Below are positions 1 to 7,430 of a stretch of 29,762 nt of DNA, piece by piece. Source of the stretch: a virus; IMG/VR virus record IMGVR_UViG_3300027996_000122, positions 1 to 29,762 of that record; one strand, given 5' to 3'. Both the position numbers and the translations under genes were made by a program. Below the pieces are notes generated by a model that was not told the DNA's origin, searched no databases, and was given only the letters and a program-made list of their open reading frames with translations. Each line of letters begins with the position of its first letter. The stretch's first letter is position 1.

Positions 1-205
1 TTTCAACTGTATCGTCTGTCAATCCATCTCGTTCGGCATTGACAAACATCAAGATAGGGCCTTTCTGTTTCAACAAGAATTGCGCCATTTCCTGAAACAT
101 ATCAAGGTTTTCGTTTTTATTGCGACGGTCAGCGTAGACGGGCTGAACATCTACCACGATGCAGGAGCGGCTCTTGCCTTCATTTAGGAGTTCAGTAATC
201 TTCAT
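1..205 (-). CDS. Conserved phage protein with MKITELL N-terminus (partial, runs off left edge)
   Basis: The first 68 codons are visible and the gene continues beyond the left edge. It starts with MKITELLNEG and continues into a hydrophobic strand with a VVDVQP motif and a later LMFVNAERDGL segment, which suggests an alpha/beta fold, but I do not recognise the family. The start is supported by an AGGA ribosome site 8 nt upstream. The N-terminal peptide is almost the same as that of the next two genes to the right, and LNE followed by G fits the (L/I)xE cleavage rule of T4-type prohead proteases, so the product may be packaged in the capsid. The packaging idea is inference; the shared peptide is seen directly. 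Confidence 0.7.
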   Translation of the reverse strand, partial: MKITELLNEGKSRSCIVVDVQPVYADRRNKNENLDMFQEMAQFLLKQKGPILMFVNAERDGLTDDTVE

Positions 206-248
206 CGTCTTCGTCCTCGTCTCTTAATTGATCCATGATGTAATCATT

Positions 249-1196
249 TTACATCACAAAAATAGAACCGGTAGCTTGGCCGAAGATGGCATCGATTGCC
301 CAATATAATTCTTCTTTCATGCTATCTACTAGTTCATTGGCGTACTCTTCTTCTTCTTGACGACCACGCGCAGAACCATCCCAGCGATCATGACCCCATG
401 CTTTCTTTGTGACGATTTTGCTTGGCACTGGATTGAAGTGAATACCAGTCGATGTGATTAGCTGTTGTGCTATCAACTCATTTAGGAATTCGAAGGGTTC
501 TCGTAAATTATTCTTCCTAGCTGATCGAAAGGTTCCGATGGCTTCATAAAAACGACGCACCATGAGTTCTTTATTGCGATTCTCTGCGTAATCTGATTGG
601 TTCATACCATACGTGTCTTTTTTCCTAATATCCTTGCCGTAGTATTCTTTGAAGATATTATTTGTGTAACGTTCGATGATTTTTTCAGCCTCTGTGTAAT
701 TTGATATTTGTCGGCCATTATATCCGCCATATCTCGCAAGAACATGTGCGATACGATGGGCGATGATCCATGACGACATCGGAACACCCTCAGCGCCTTT
801 GTTGTTGGTAAAGATTACCGTTATGCCATCTTCGTGCTCTGGAATGTGTGGCGCGATTGACGGCATGTTTTTATCGAGCCAGTCTCTATCCACCATACCC
901 ACTTCGGTGTGTTGTCTGGCTTCTTTGGTGTTCGCAAAGTAGAAGTGAAAATCATGCTCTGTGTTGGCGAACATATTCTTGGTCTTTTGCACGGCCTTTG
1001 GGTGAGTGATCAGTGTCTTGTCAGTATCTCTGGTGAAACTGGATGAACGTTTTTCAAAGTCCGCTGGGTCTTTGCTTATCTTTGCGCCACCCACAGGTGG
1101 CGTATCCCAATTCCCGCCCGATGGCGCATTGGGTTTGTCACTCAATGTTTCATAGTCTTGAATAGGTGTTTCTTTTAGTAGTTCACTGATCTTCAT
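249..1196 (-). CDS. Putative packaged phage protein with HxxxH motif, MKISELL N-terminus
   Basis: A 315-aa protein starting MKISELLKET, followed by a low-complexity stretch rich in P, G and D. Around residues 141-155 it has SSWIIAHRIAHVL, which looks like the zinc-binding helix of a metallopeptidase, but the catalytic Glu of HExxH is Arg here (H-R-I-A-H). It may be a relic or a fold using metal differently. The start overlaps the stop of the upstream gene by 4 nt, and an AAGGA site lies just before it. The tag and the neighbouring structural gene suggest a virion or injected protein. No confident family assignment. Confidence 0.75.
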   Translation of the reverse strand: MKISELLKETPIQDYETLSDKPNAPSGGNWDTPPVGGAKISKDPADFEKRSSSFTRDTDKTLITHPKAVQKTKNMFANTEHDFHFYFANTKEARQHTEVGMVDRDWLDKNMPSIAPHIPEHEDGITVIFTNNKGAEGVPMSSWIIAHRIAHVLARYGGYNGRQISNYTEAEKIIERYTNNIFKEYYGKDIRKKDTYGMNQSDYAENRNKELMVRRFYEAIGTFRSARKNNLREPFEFLNELIAQQLITSTGIHFNPVPSKIVTKKAWGHDRWDGSARGRQEEEEYANELVDSMKEELYWAIDAIFGQATGSIFVM

Positions 1197-2500
1197 TTTG
1201 GATTCCTTATCATTCCTGCCGACACACTGAAATCCTTGTTGCGGCCTTTGTTCTCTTGAAAGCCAAATCTCTTATAAAATTTGACCAATCTTGATCTGCT
1301 CGTGGTGCCATGGTGATCGTCTTTTACGGCAGGGGATAGAATAACACGCTTCTTCAGTTTGTCGGCAAATGCGACAAGTTCATTCATCACGGCGGTGCCT
1401 GTACCCTGCTTCTTATCGCCTACAATTATAGTGTCCAGCTTAATGTCGTCATTGTATGCATACAAACTGAAGACCTCAACAGCATGTCTGTCCTTGATAT
1501 AGGTTTCGAATTTCTCGATTGGGTCGTTGCCACCATCTTCTTGAACTTCTTGAACTTTGAACTTTTTGATCAAATGATCCACCAACCCAGTCAGGGTATA
1601 AATCTTCAACTTCTTCATCTCTTCAATAAGTGCATCAAGTTTAGGTCGAGCATCTGATGTTCTAGCGTTGTGAACATCTGCGGCCAATGACCGAATGCTG
1701 TCATCTTTATACCAACCCTCCATGTTGTCCAATCTTTTTTTGGCTTCCGGTGATAGTTTGCTCTTATCCTGAATCTTCAACATTTCCATGTAATCAGCAA
1801 ACGGGTTTCTACGGCGTCCCGATCTTGGGGTAGGAGACCATGATTTAGGTGCTGGGGCTGATGGTCGTGCACTGCCCAATGAACTGGTTGCATTACGTTT
1901 ATCTAATAGGTTGAATGATTTCACATCTTTGTATATGTACACGGGAATGTCTAATTGCTTGGATGCACGGAATACATTCCTCATCAATCGAATGTAGATG
2001 TCATCTCTTTTTTGATCCCTTGGGTATTCGGACGGCTTGGCGTCTGGGTTCATCATCTTATCCATTGGACCCGGCTCTTTCATCTCTGGGGTACGGTCCA
2101 TTAACATATGGATTTCTTTGATGAATTTATTAGCATTTGGAATCACTGGTTTATCGGAATACACTCGATCTTCCATCTCATCTTTGTCACCCCATCCCCA
2201 ATAATCCACAGGCTTTCCGGAGAACCCTGCTGCCATGAGTTTCTGGCCATCTAATACAATTAACGTTTGGCCTTGTTGTGATTTCACGGCTGGGTAATGG
2301 TATTTGCCTAGCTTGGATCGTGCAAAACTCATGTAGTACACTTTCTTTTCGGACGGTCGATGCTGCTGTTCTGCGCCTGTGCCAATGTCTGGGGTTAGCC
2401 GTAAGGTATTACTCGACAAAATGTCTTTTACGTTATGTAGACCGGTTGAATGATATAGGACAGTCGATAGTCCTTCTTGTAGGAGTTCAGTGATCTTCAT
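1193..2500 (-). CDS. ADP-ribosyltransferase-like / GNAT acetyltransferase fusion, MKITELL N-terminus
   Basis: A 435-aa protein with three parts. Residues 1-10 are the MKITELLQEG tag. Residues 13-70 contain LYHSTGLHNVKDIL and later VYYMSFARSK, resembling the first strand-helix and second strand of small ADP-ribosyltransferase folds (the LYHGT...IL pattern). After a Pro/Ser/Arg-rich linker near residues 205-225 and a helical region, residues 330-435 resemble a GNAT N-acetyltransferase: KKQGTGT at 363-369 fits the acetyl-CoA loop and FYKRFGF at 408-414 fits motif B. The GNAT call is fairly safe and the ART call is tentative. T4 Alt is also a packaged ADP-ribosyltransferase with a short N-terminal propeptide, so an injected host-modifying enzyme is a plausible inference. 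The start overlaps the upstream gene by 14 nt. Confidence 0.72.
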   Translation of the reverse strand: MKITELLQEGLSTVLYHSTGLHNVKDILSSNTLRLTPDIGTGAEQQHRPSEKKVYYMSFARSKLGKYHYPAVKSQQGQTLIVLDGQKLMAAGFSGKPVDYWGWGDKDEMEDRVYSDKPVIPNANKFIKEIHMLMDRTPEMKEPGPMDKMMNPDAKPSEYPRDQKRDDIYIRLMRNVFRASKQLDIPVYIYKDVKSFNLLDKRNATSSLGSARPSAPAPKSWSPTPRSGRRRNPFADYMEMLKIQDKSKLSPEAKKRLDNMEGWYKDDSIRSLAADVHNARTSDARPKLDALIEEMKKLKIYTLTGLVDHLIKKFKVQEVQEDGGNDPIEKFETYIKDRHAVEVFSLYAYNDDIKLDTIIVGDKKQGTGTAVMNELVAFADKLKKRVILSPAVKDDHHGTTSRSRLVKFYKRFGFQENKGRNKDFSVSAGMIRNPK

Positions 2501-3002
2501 TTAGTGATCCTTCCGACTCGTAGTAGGGCACTTCTTCAAATGCTTTAGGAGAGTTCGGATTCCGTATGAATATCTCTGGATTGTGAATAACTCGACCATC
2601 TCTGTCACCATCACCATCACCTGTTCTAATATCAACGTATGCTTTTTTGTCCAATAACTCAGGTGTTTTCTTGGCCATCATCCGCAGTGTGGCTGCGGCT
2701 TCTTTCATGGACCCTGCCTCGATAGACGCTTTCTTATGGCTGCTGTAATCCACTCTTACCCATCCATACTGCATCATAACAAGGTTGACTGGGCCACTGT
2801 AAAAATCTTGATTGCTGGCCACCGCCAGTAGCTGGCTGCGAGTCTTGGGTGGAAAGTTTTTGCTTGGTTCATCAACTGCCTTGACATGATGTGGGTGGTC
2901 TTCTTTGTTCATATTGAACAGTTCGTTCGTGCCGGGGTTATACCAGAATTTCTCTGCTATGCCATCTTTCTTGCGATACTCTAGGAGTTCTTTAATCAGC
3001 AT
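2487..3002 (-). CDS. Conserved phage protein with MLIKELL N-terminus
   Basis: 171 aa from the ATG at 3002. An upstream extension of the open frame to 3188 lies inside the neighbouring structural gene and is not used. The product begins MLIKELLEYR, a divergent form of the tag on the next three genes, and LLE followed by Y could be a prohead-protease site. Short motifs such as FWYNPGTNELF and an Asp/Gly-rich segment (GDGDGDRDG near residue 135) are visible; the latter could bind calcium, but this is speculative. It starts 2 nt after the stop of the structural gene and overlaps the next gene by 14 nt, so it is translationally coupled to both. Function unknown. Confidence 0.72.
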   Translation of the reverse strand: MLIKELLEYRKKDGIAEKFWYNPGTNELFNMNKEDHPHHVKAVDEPSKNFPPKTRSQLLAVASNQDFYSGPVNLVMMQYGWVRVDYSSHKKASIEAGSMKEAAATLRMMAKKTPELLDKKAYVDIRTGDGDGDRDGRVIHNPEIFIRNPNSPKAFEEVPYYESEGSLNEDH

Positions 3003-3003
3003 G

Positions 3004-3762
3004 TTATGGCCGATACAACATACCGCTGAATGTTCCAGACGTGCGTGTGACCTTGAACCGAAGATTGGCAAACACTCCATTGAAATTAGTGTACTGATAT
3101 CCCGAATCCAATGTGTACGTGGATGTGTCAACCACAAACCATTCAGTCGCAGTCTGTTCAAGAGTTGCCTCAACCTCGACCGTGCCACTGAATGCTGCCA
3201 AATTGTATGCTGCAGTATGTAAAGCTTGGTTACTGTTCATGTTTGGATTAGCTGAAACAGTTGCACTATATGAAACTCCTACAGCTTCTGTGCCCATAAC
3301 AGGTGCTCTGGAAGGCACAAATACTGGATATACTTTGTCCTGTAAAGCGATTGTTCCGCCAGCATTCCATGAGTCGTCTGCATAGATCACATGTTCGGTC
3401 AGGTCAGCGTCGGTGACCTTGATACTGTATGTGTATTTCTTTGATGTCAGGTTACGGGTGTCGGATTCTGTCATACCGACAGTGGCCAAGCCACCGGTTG
3501 CGTTTGTAATCGTGCCGGGTTTAGTAACAAACGCGGATAGGTTGGCCGTGTCCATTAGGTTCATCTCGATTGTTCGTCCTGTAAGATCAATTGGCTTTTG
3601 CTCTTGGTTTTTGAACTGAAGTTGGATTATGTTGTCCACTCCTTTGAATAATTTCACTCCACGTGCATACACTACGTTATTCCTCGCTATTAAGGTGCCA
3701 GCGTCCTCATTCAATTGGACAACTACTAAATTATCGTATAGGTATCCTAAAATTGTTTGCAT
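3004..3762 (-). CDS. Virion structural protein (baseplate/neck or fibre-like)
   Basis: 252 aa, rich in beta-forming residues, Thr, Ser, Asn and Val, with no catalytic motif. Residues 30-75 (ARGVKLFKGVDN then FKNQEQKPIDLTGRTIEMNL) resemble the N-terminal beta-sandwich seen in phage baseplate upper proteins and in T4-like cyanophage structural proteins. The C-terminal half (TLDSGYQYTNFNGVFANLRFKV) looks like a small Ig-like or carbohydrate-binding domain. It lies next to tagged, probably packaged proteins, consistent with a late virion module. A GIY-YIG homing endonuclease gene sits immediately upstream and overlaps it by 16 nt. Exact particle location is not known. Confidence 0.72.
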   Translation of the reverse strand: MQTILGYLYDNLVVVQLNEDAGTLIARNNVVYARGVKLFKGVDNIIQLQFKNQEQKPIDLTGRTIEMNLMDTANLSAFVTKPGTITNATGGLATVGMTESDTRNLTSKKYTYSIKVTDADLTEHVIYADDSWNAGGTIALQDKVYPVFVPSRAPVMGTEAVGVSYSATVSANPNMNSNQALHTAAYNLAAFSGTVEVEATLEQTATEWFVVDTSTYTLDSGYQYTNFNGVFANLRFKVTRTSGTFSGMLYRP

Positions 3763-4436
3763 GACGCTTGCCCTTCATTTAAATGGCAATTATCAAAATG
3801 CCATCTTGTCATATTTCCCTTGTTTTTACTCGTTGTATTGCAATGAGGGCATATAACTTCTTCTCTATTTTTCCATGCATCAGACAAAGCTTGCTTGTGC
3901 TGATCATCGAATGACTTTCCGCGTTTTGCCACGGACATCTTGTGTTTGGTATCGGCAGAAAACTTCTTTCCAAAATGGTAAGATTTTTCACCTATCTGTG
4001 CTAATGATAGTTTTTGCTTAACATCCTCTGGCATTGTTCGACCTTTTAGTGCTTGGCGTATTTTTTCTTTAGTTTCGTCCGATCTGGGTCTTCCTTTTGT
4101 TTTAGCGGATAGTGCTGCCTTCATCGCATCGTCCCATATGACGCCGCCGCCAACGTTCCGATTTAGCCATACCTTGTTAGGCAGTCCTAACTCACTTAAA
4201 AATTGGTGCTCATATGACAATGCTTCTTCTTTTGTTTCAAATACCTTATCTATCTTTATATCGAATGCTCCCAATCCATGATCATCTATCAGGGACTTGA
4301 TAACCTTCGATGATGTGAAGTATTTTTTCCATAGATCATTGGACGCCTCTGTTTTATTAGCGAATCTGACCCCATAATATTTTTGGTTGGTGGGGAGGAA
4401 AGTAACTTCATATGTATATGGCTTCGGTTGTAACAT
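3747..4436 (-). CDS. GIY-YIG family homing endonuclease with NUMOD3 and C-terminal zinc finger
   Basis: 229 aa. The N-terminal domain has the GIY-YIG pattern in degenerate form (YTYEVTFLPTNQKYYGVRF), an EALSYEHQFL helix and a conserved NRNVGGG segment. Residues 130-190 carry NUMOD3-type DNA-binding repeats (KTKGRPRSDETKEKIRQ, LSLAQIGEKS, KMSVAKRGKS). The C-terminus has CPHCNTTSKNKGNMTRWHFDNC, a C2HC zinc finger. It is probably a free-standing, selfish endonuclease like the T4 Seg proteins. It overlaps the structural gene by 16 nt. Its start codon follows an RNA hairpin with an embedded late-promoter-like box (described separately). Confidence 0.88.
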   Translation of the reverse strand: MLQPKPYTYEVTFLPTNQKYYGVRFANKTEASNDLWKKYFTSSKVIKSLIDDHGLGAFDIKIDKVFETKEEALSYEHQFLSELGLPNKVWLNRNVGGGVIWDDAMKAALSAKTKGRPRSDETKEKIRQALKGRTMPEDVKQKLSLAQIGEKSYHFGKKFSADTKHKMSVAKRGKSFDDQHKQALSDAWKNREEVICPHCNTTSKNKGNMTRWHFDNCHLNEGQASCKQF

Positions 4437-4439
4437 TGT

Positions 4440-4465
4440 CTAAATACCCTTATGCAGTATTTAGC
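4440..4465 (-). promoter_or_regulatory. RBS-bracketing hairpin with embedded late-promoter-like box
   Basis: On the minus strand an 8-bp perfect inverted repeat, CTAAATAC (4464-4457) and GTATTTAG (4447-4440), encloses a 9-nt loop containing AAGG, with the ATG of the homing endonuclease 3 nt after the stem. The late-like box GCTAAATA (4465-4458) overlaps the 5' arm, so transcription from it would start near 4452 and lack that arm. Read-through transcripts would hold the ribosome site in the hairpin; late transcripts would expose it. This is how T4 I-TevI is known to be delayed. The box differs from TATAAATA at two positions. Confidence 0.55.
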
Positions 4466-4497
4466 TGAAACAATAAGACGAGCCTACCTAAAGGGAC

Positions 4498-4505
4498 CAT
4501 AAATA
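4498..4505 (+). promoter_or_regulatory. Late-promoter-like box CATAAATA
   Basis: CATAAATA matches the T4-type late consensus TATAAATA at 7 of 8 positions and lies 7 nt before the ATG of the plus-strand gene at 4513. The predicted transcript would start at or just before the ATG and have essentially no leader. The AAGGG upstream (4491-4495) would not be included in this transcript. Confidence 0.4.
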
Positions 4506-4512
4506 AAACAGC

Positions 4513-4887
4513 ATGAATGATTTATTTGACAAACTATTAGAGAAGTACCCATTCCTCAGTCACGTCACCTACGGTGGTGAGGATTACATCGGTATTATCC
4601 AGAACAAAGACGCGGTAATAACCAGTATATATGATTTTCATAGCATGCGCGATGATCAACACAAGAAAGACTATCTGGAACTAGCGGATCAATGGTGGTG
4701 GGAAAGCAATCGGATGCTTCCGATCAATATCTTCCTGAAACAGGATTGGGTACCTTTCAGAGCATGCTTGAAGAGCTTTAATTCAAAGGATGTGGAGATT
4801 CTCGCTGGACCGTACGTCAGTTTGAGTGAAATCAGCACCAAACGTGTGAAAAGACGGTCAATTACACTTATCAGAAAGATTAGCTGA
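4513..4887 (+). CDS. Conserved T4-superfamily phage protein of unknown function
   Basis: 124 aa and the only plus-strand gene in the left two thirds of the window. Notable features are YGGEDYIGIIQN (residues 20-31), a central ADQWWWESNRMLPINIFLK segment and a basic C-terminus (KRVKRRSITLIRK). This pattern resembles a small conserved protein I associate with T4-like cyanophages, but I know no function for it. It converges on, and overlaps by 8 nt, the minus-strand gene ending at 4880, with no terminator visible between them. The compact fold with a basic tail would fit a nucleic-acid or protein adaptor; this is only a guess. Confidence 0.75.
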   Translation: MNDLFDKLLEKYPFLSHVTYGGEDYIGIIQNKDAVITSIYDFHSMRDDQHKKDYLELADQWWWESNRMLPINIFLKQDWVPFRACLKSFNSKDVEILAGPYVSLSEISTKRVKRRSITLIRKIS

Positions 4888-5452
4888 AGTCGTCCACCGA
4901 TTCAACTATCATAATGTTCAATTCCGGCTTCTTTCGGGATTCTTGCATCAATTTATCGTCTGCAAGATCGCCTAATCGATAGCTATTACGAATAGGCAGA
5001 CCACTGACGATATCAAACTTCACATCATTGTATTTGCTACCTGCATAACCGCCCTGTTTGATCATATGGTTCGACCAATTGTACAAATTGTCCTTGATCT
5101 TGTCAGTCATCTTTTCGATGCTCACTGTCCAGAAGATATTGCGACCGGCGCGATTTAGTCGGGTACGAATCCAGCCACGTTTGAGAATCCCAGCCATAAT
5201 CTCTTCTCTGGCTTTGCCTTCTCGACCAATTTCTTCTTGGTGTTTTGCATACGTGTGGTAAATGGCTTCCAACGATGTGCCGAACTTCTCGGGATTTTTG
5301 ATCACGAACGAGATGTGAATATCATCGGATGTGTCTAGAATTTGACCGCGTGGATTGATCCACTGTGCGGAAGTTGATCCCACAGGACCACGTTCCGTTT
5401 TCAGGTCATCTAGTTTGGTCAGTAAGTCACTCATGTCAGTCGTGTCAGTCAT
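4880..5452 (-). CDS. Conserved phage hypothetical protein
   Basis: 190 aa. A second in-frame ATG at 5434 (MSDLLTKLDD) is equally plausible, since neither has a good ribosome site. The central part (HISFVIKNPEKFGTS, KRGWIRTRLNRAG, WTVSIEKM) has alternating hydrophobic and aromatic residues as in small alpha/beta phage proteins; no enzyme motif is visible. It follows an HNH homing endonuclease gene by 7 nt. A GATAAATA late-like box (5457-5464) overlaps the stop of that gene and sits 4 nt from the first ATG, favouring either a leaderless message or use of the second ATG. Confidence 0.7.
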   Translation of the reverse strand: MTDTTDMSDLLTKLDDLKTERGPVGSTSAQWINPRGQILDTSDDIHISFVIKNPEKFGTSLEAIYHTYAKHQEEIGREGKAREEIMAGILKRGWIRTRLNRAGRNIFWTVSIEKMTDKIKDNLYNWSNHMIKQGGYAGSKYNDVKFDIVSGLPIRNSYRLGDLADDKLMQESRKKPELNIMIVESVDDFS

Positions 5453-5456
5453 ACTG

Positions 5457-5464
5457 TATTTATC
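5457..5464 (-). promoter_or_regulatory. Late-promoter-like box GATAAATA
   Basis: On the minus strand GATAAATA is followed by CAGT and then ATG. It matches TATAAATA at 7 of 8 positions and overlaps the stop codon of the homing endonuclease gene. A transcript from it would begin at about the first ATG of the 5452 gene. Confidence 0.45.
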
Positions 5465-6128
5465 CTATTCCATATCGTGCTATCTCTTCAAGTAATTCAT
5501 CCAATGTGATTAAACTAGTGGAACCCTTTCGGACATTTTCGTTAGCCTCTATCACTCTAAGGTTAGCCGGATGATTGACTATACTAACGGGAACATCTGT
5601 GTAATAGGCTTCTAATAAACTCAGTTTATGATCCACATGATACGTCTGATTGCCTAATGTATGCCCATTATTCTTAGCCCATTTTTGTGCTTCTTTTCTA
5701 CATTTCCTAGCGTAGGCCCTATAATTTTTGGCATCTTCTGGTTTCAGAATCGCACGTTTATTGGCGGCGGCTGTTGATTTTTTTCTTGCTTCTGGATTAT
5801 GCGCCACATGCTCGATAAAGGTCTGCTTGGTCTGTTCTTTTCTAATAGCATCATTTTCCCAACTCAATTTAGTTCGTTGTGATAATTGCAACAAATAGGC
5901 TGGGCACTTAGAGTACATCACCACACATGTTAGTTTGTTATGAGTGTTTCTGTATCTTGCCGGAAGACCACACCCAAAATGACACATACCATCACTTGGT
6001 ATCGGCTCGTGCGTTTTTTTATGATATGAGTATGTGGCGGCACTTCCTAAAAAATCCCCACATTCATCGCATTCCCTTGGATATTTTATCGTTCCTTTCT
6101 TGTTAGGTACTCCTTTTCGCCTACCCAT
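5460..6128 (-). CDS. HNH homing endonuclease with N-terminal zinc finger
   Basis: 222 aa. Residues 1-12 (MGRRKGVPNKKG) are basic. CDECGDFL followed by YHKKTH (residues 19-40) is a C2H2-type finger, and CHFGCGLPARY and a downstream Cys form a second Cys-rich element. Residues 160-210 contain the HNH nuclease core: TYHVDHKLSLLEAY, NHPANLRVIEANENVRKGS, that is H-D-H, then N-P-x-N-L, then N-x-x-K-G. It is probably a free-standing homing endonuclease inserted between conserved phage genes. The start is supported by AAGGAG, which sits in a hairpin arm with a late-like box just upstream. Confidence 0.88.
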   Translation of the reverse strand: MGRRKGVPNKKGTIKYPRECDECGDFLGSAATYSYHKKTHEPIPSDGMCHFGCGLPARYRNTHNKLTCVVMYSKCPAYLLQLSQRTKLSWENDAIRKEQTKQTFIEHVAHNPEARKKSTAAANKRAILKPEDAKNYRAYARKCRKEAQKWAKNNGHTLGNQTYHVDHKLSLLEAYYTDVPVSIVNHPANLRVIEANENVRKGSTSLITLDELLEEIARYGIG

Positions 6129-6131
6129 ATT

Positions 6132-6155
6132 ATACTCCTTAAAGAAGTATTTATG
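6132..6155 (-). promoter_or_regulatory. RBS-sequestering hairpin with embedded late-promoter-like box
   Basis: On the minus strand ATACTTC (6150-6144) pairs with GGAGTAT (6138-6132) across a 5-nt loop, using one G-U pair, and buries the AAGGAG ribosome site of the HNH gene. CATAAATA (6155-6148), a 7/8 match to the T4 late consensus, overlaps the 5' arm, so late transcripts starting near 6142 would lack it and expose the site. The arrangement is the same as at 4440-4465 and 24550-24586. Confidence 0.6.
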
Positions 6156-6177
6156 ATAGATTATTAAAAAGGCACAC

Positions 6178-6774
6178 TTAGTCGGTCAATATATTTATGT
6201 GCACTGCTACCAATTGAGAATACGCGATTGCGTGAGATTTGCGAAATGTGTATCCTTTATCGGTTTTCTGCCAAACGGTTTCTCCGATTGTTTTCCACGA
6301 TTCACCGATCAAATGGCGCTTGCCCGGACGTATTACCGATAGGAACATAGCCATTCTCGGGATAGTATCAGGTTTCATCCGAGTTAGCAAGCCGAATTGC
6401 GAATTTATATGAACGACCTGTTTACAGAACTCTCGATCTTCCCAGCATCGTTCCCAATCTGGCTCTCGATCCATGAGTTCCTGCAAATGGTTCTGATCTT
6501 TGACCAATTCATACACCGACATGTTCAACAAGTCGATCTTCATGTATCCACGTTGTTCAGCTTCCTTGTAATCGATACTGGCAACACCGCGCAATGCATC
6601 TGATGGGATATCAGTAAAGAACACACCGGAATTATGGCGCTTCAATACTCCATCCTTGATCATACCAGCGGGGGTATGCTTGAACAGTTCCAGAACCTTT
6701 GTTCTGTCGGGGAGATCAATATCAATATCTCCAGTGAATATTATTTTTTCTTGTAAGTTTTTCCTTTGTTCCAC
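6178..6774 (-). CDS. Miniature DnaE-like (bacterial Pol III alpha-related) phage protein
   Basis: 198 aa, far shorter than DnaE (over 1000 aa), but it shows DnaE core signatures in the right order. GDIDIDLPDRTKVLEL (15-30) resembles the catalytic PDIDxDF...RxEV segment; RHNSGVFFTDIP then EAEQRGYMKIDLLNMSVYEL (46-90) resembles HAAGVVI...AGLxKxDFLGL; FRKSHAIAYSQL (177-188) resembles the FNKSHxAAYA motif. The link is my reading of motifs, not an alignment. The start appears to be GTG at 6774 with AAGGA upstream, and it lies inside the end of the homing endonuclease gene (34-nt overlap), so the original start may have been replaced when that gene inserted. Whether it is a polymerase-related enzyme or a binding module is unknown. 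Confidence 0.65.
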   Translation of the reverse strand: MEQRKNLQEKIIFTGDIDIDLPDRTKVLELFKHTPAGMIKDGVLKRHNSGVFFTDIPSDALRGVASIDYKEAEQRGYMKIDLLNMSVYELVKDQNHLQELMDREPDWERCWEDREFCKQVVHINSQFGLLTRMKPDTIPRMAMFLSVIRPGKRHLIGESWKTIGETVWQKTDKGYTFRKSHAIAYSQLVAVHINILTD

Positions 6775-7430
6775 GGTATTTGTCCTTTTTTGGATGCACT
6801 TAATGATTGTTTATGTTCCGTGGACAATGGTCCAGTTTTCAATCCTTTATTCCACGGTATTCTGCCATTGGGATTATGTTGTTTGATTCCATTAGAAATC
6901 CGTTGCTTGTCTTCCTTTGATCGTTCCTTACCTTCGTTCCATACCTTTCGTCCCGAAGGATTTGCGCGTTTGATACCATCTCGCATGGCTTGTTTTTCTT
7001 CTTCGGTGCGTTTCTTCCCTTTGTTCCAAGGAATTTTACCTTTGTTGGCTATTGAAACTGCTTGTTTTTCGCTGTCAGTTCTATGCCTACCGTACATTCC
7101 ATTATTTTTGCCAACATTCTTTGGCGGTTTATTACCCAAGCACACGTTAGTTAATACACCATCATGATCCAGTTGTGTTCTGCCATAATGTTGTATCAAT
7201 TCGTCTTCCAATAGATAAGCTTCGTTCTCGTCATGAATGTTTTCGTATGCGAATTCTACTATCGGTTCCATACCGGCGTTACGAATTGATTGTATCTTTT
7301 GATATTTGGCAATATTCTCGGTCGTTTTACTCGTTTCTCTGAGATGATCCCATGCCCTATTATTGGAACCCTTGCCAACATAAAACGGAACATGATCCCG
7401 TGGATCGATATACACATAAACATAATACAC
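6741..7430 (-). CDS. GIY-YIG homing endonuclease with tandem NUMOD3 repeats
   Basis: 229 aa. The N-terminus is a clear GIY-YIG domain: YYVYVYIDP then PFYVGKGSNNRAWDH (1-30), and a conserved acidic EAYLLEDELIQHYGR segment near residue 90. Residues 118-229 contain at least four NUMOD3-like repeats built on G(K/R)xPWNKGK followed by a basic helix (for example KGKIPWNKGKKRTEEEKQ and NGRIPWNKGLKTGPLS). The start has AAGGAG with good spacing. Its last 34 nt are shared with the GTG start region of the DnaE-like gene, which is unusual and suggests insertion at the 5' edge of that gene. Confidence 0.9.
   Translation of the reverse strand: MYYVYVYIDPRDHVPFYVGKGSNNRAWDHLRETSKTTENIAKYQKIQSIRNAGMEPIVEFAYENIHDENEAYLLEDELIQHYGRTQLDHDGVLTNVCLGNKPPKNVGKNNGMYGRHRTDSEKQAVSIANKGKIPWNKGKKRTEEEKQAMRDGIKRANPSGRKVWNEGKERSKEDKQRISNGIKQHNPNGRIPWNKGLKTGPLSTEHKQSLSASKKGQIPWNKGKTYKKK

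Noticed and set aside
192-236. A 14-codon acidic micro-ORF overlapping the start of the first gene
   Set aside because: It is too short to judge, and its sequence (Asp/Glu codons from GAC/GAA/GAG runs) overlaps the ribosome site of the tagged gene, which explains its composition.
2905-3222. Plus-strand open frame opposite the structural and tagged genes
   Set aside because: Its product has no protein-like features and it lies opposite two well-supported genes; it is a shadow of their codon use.
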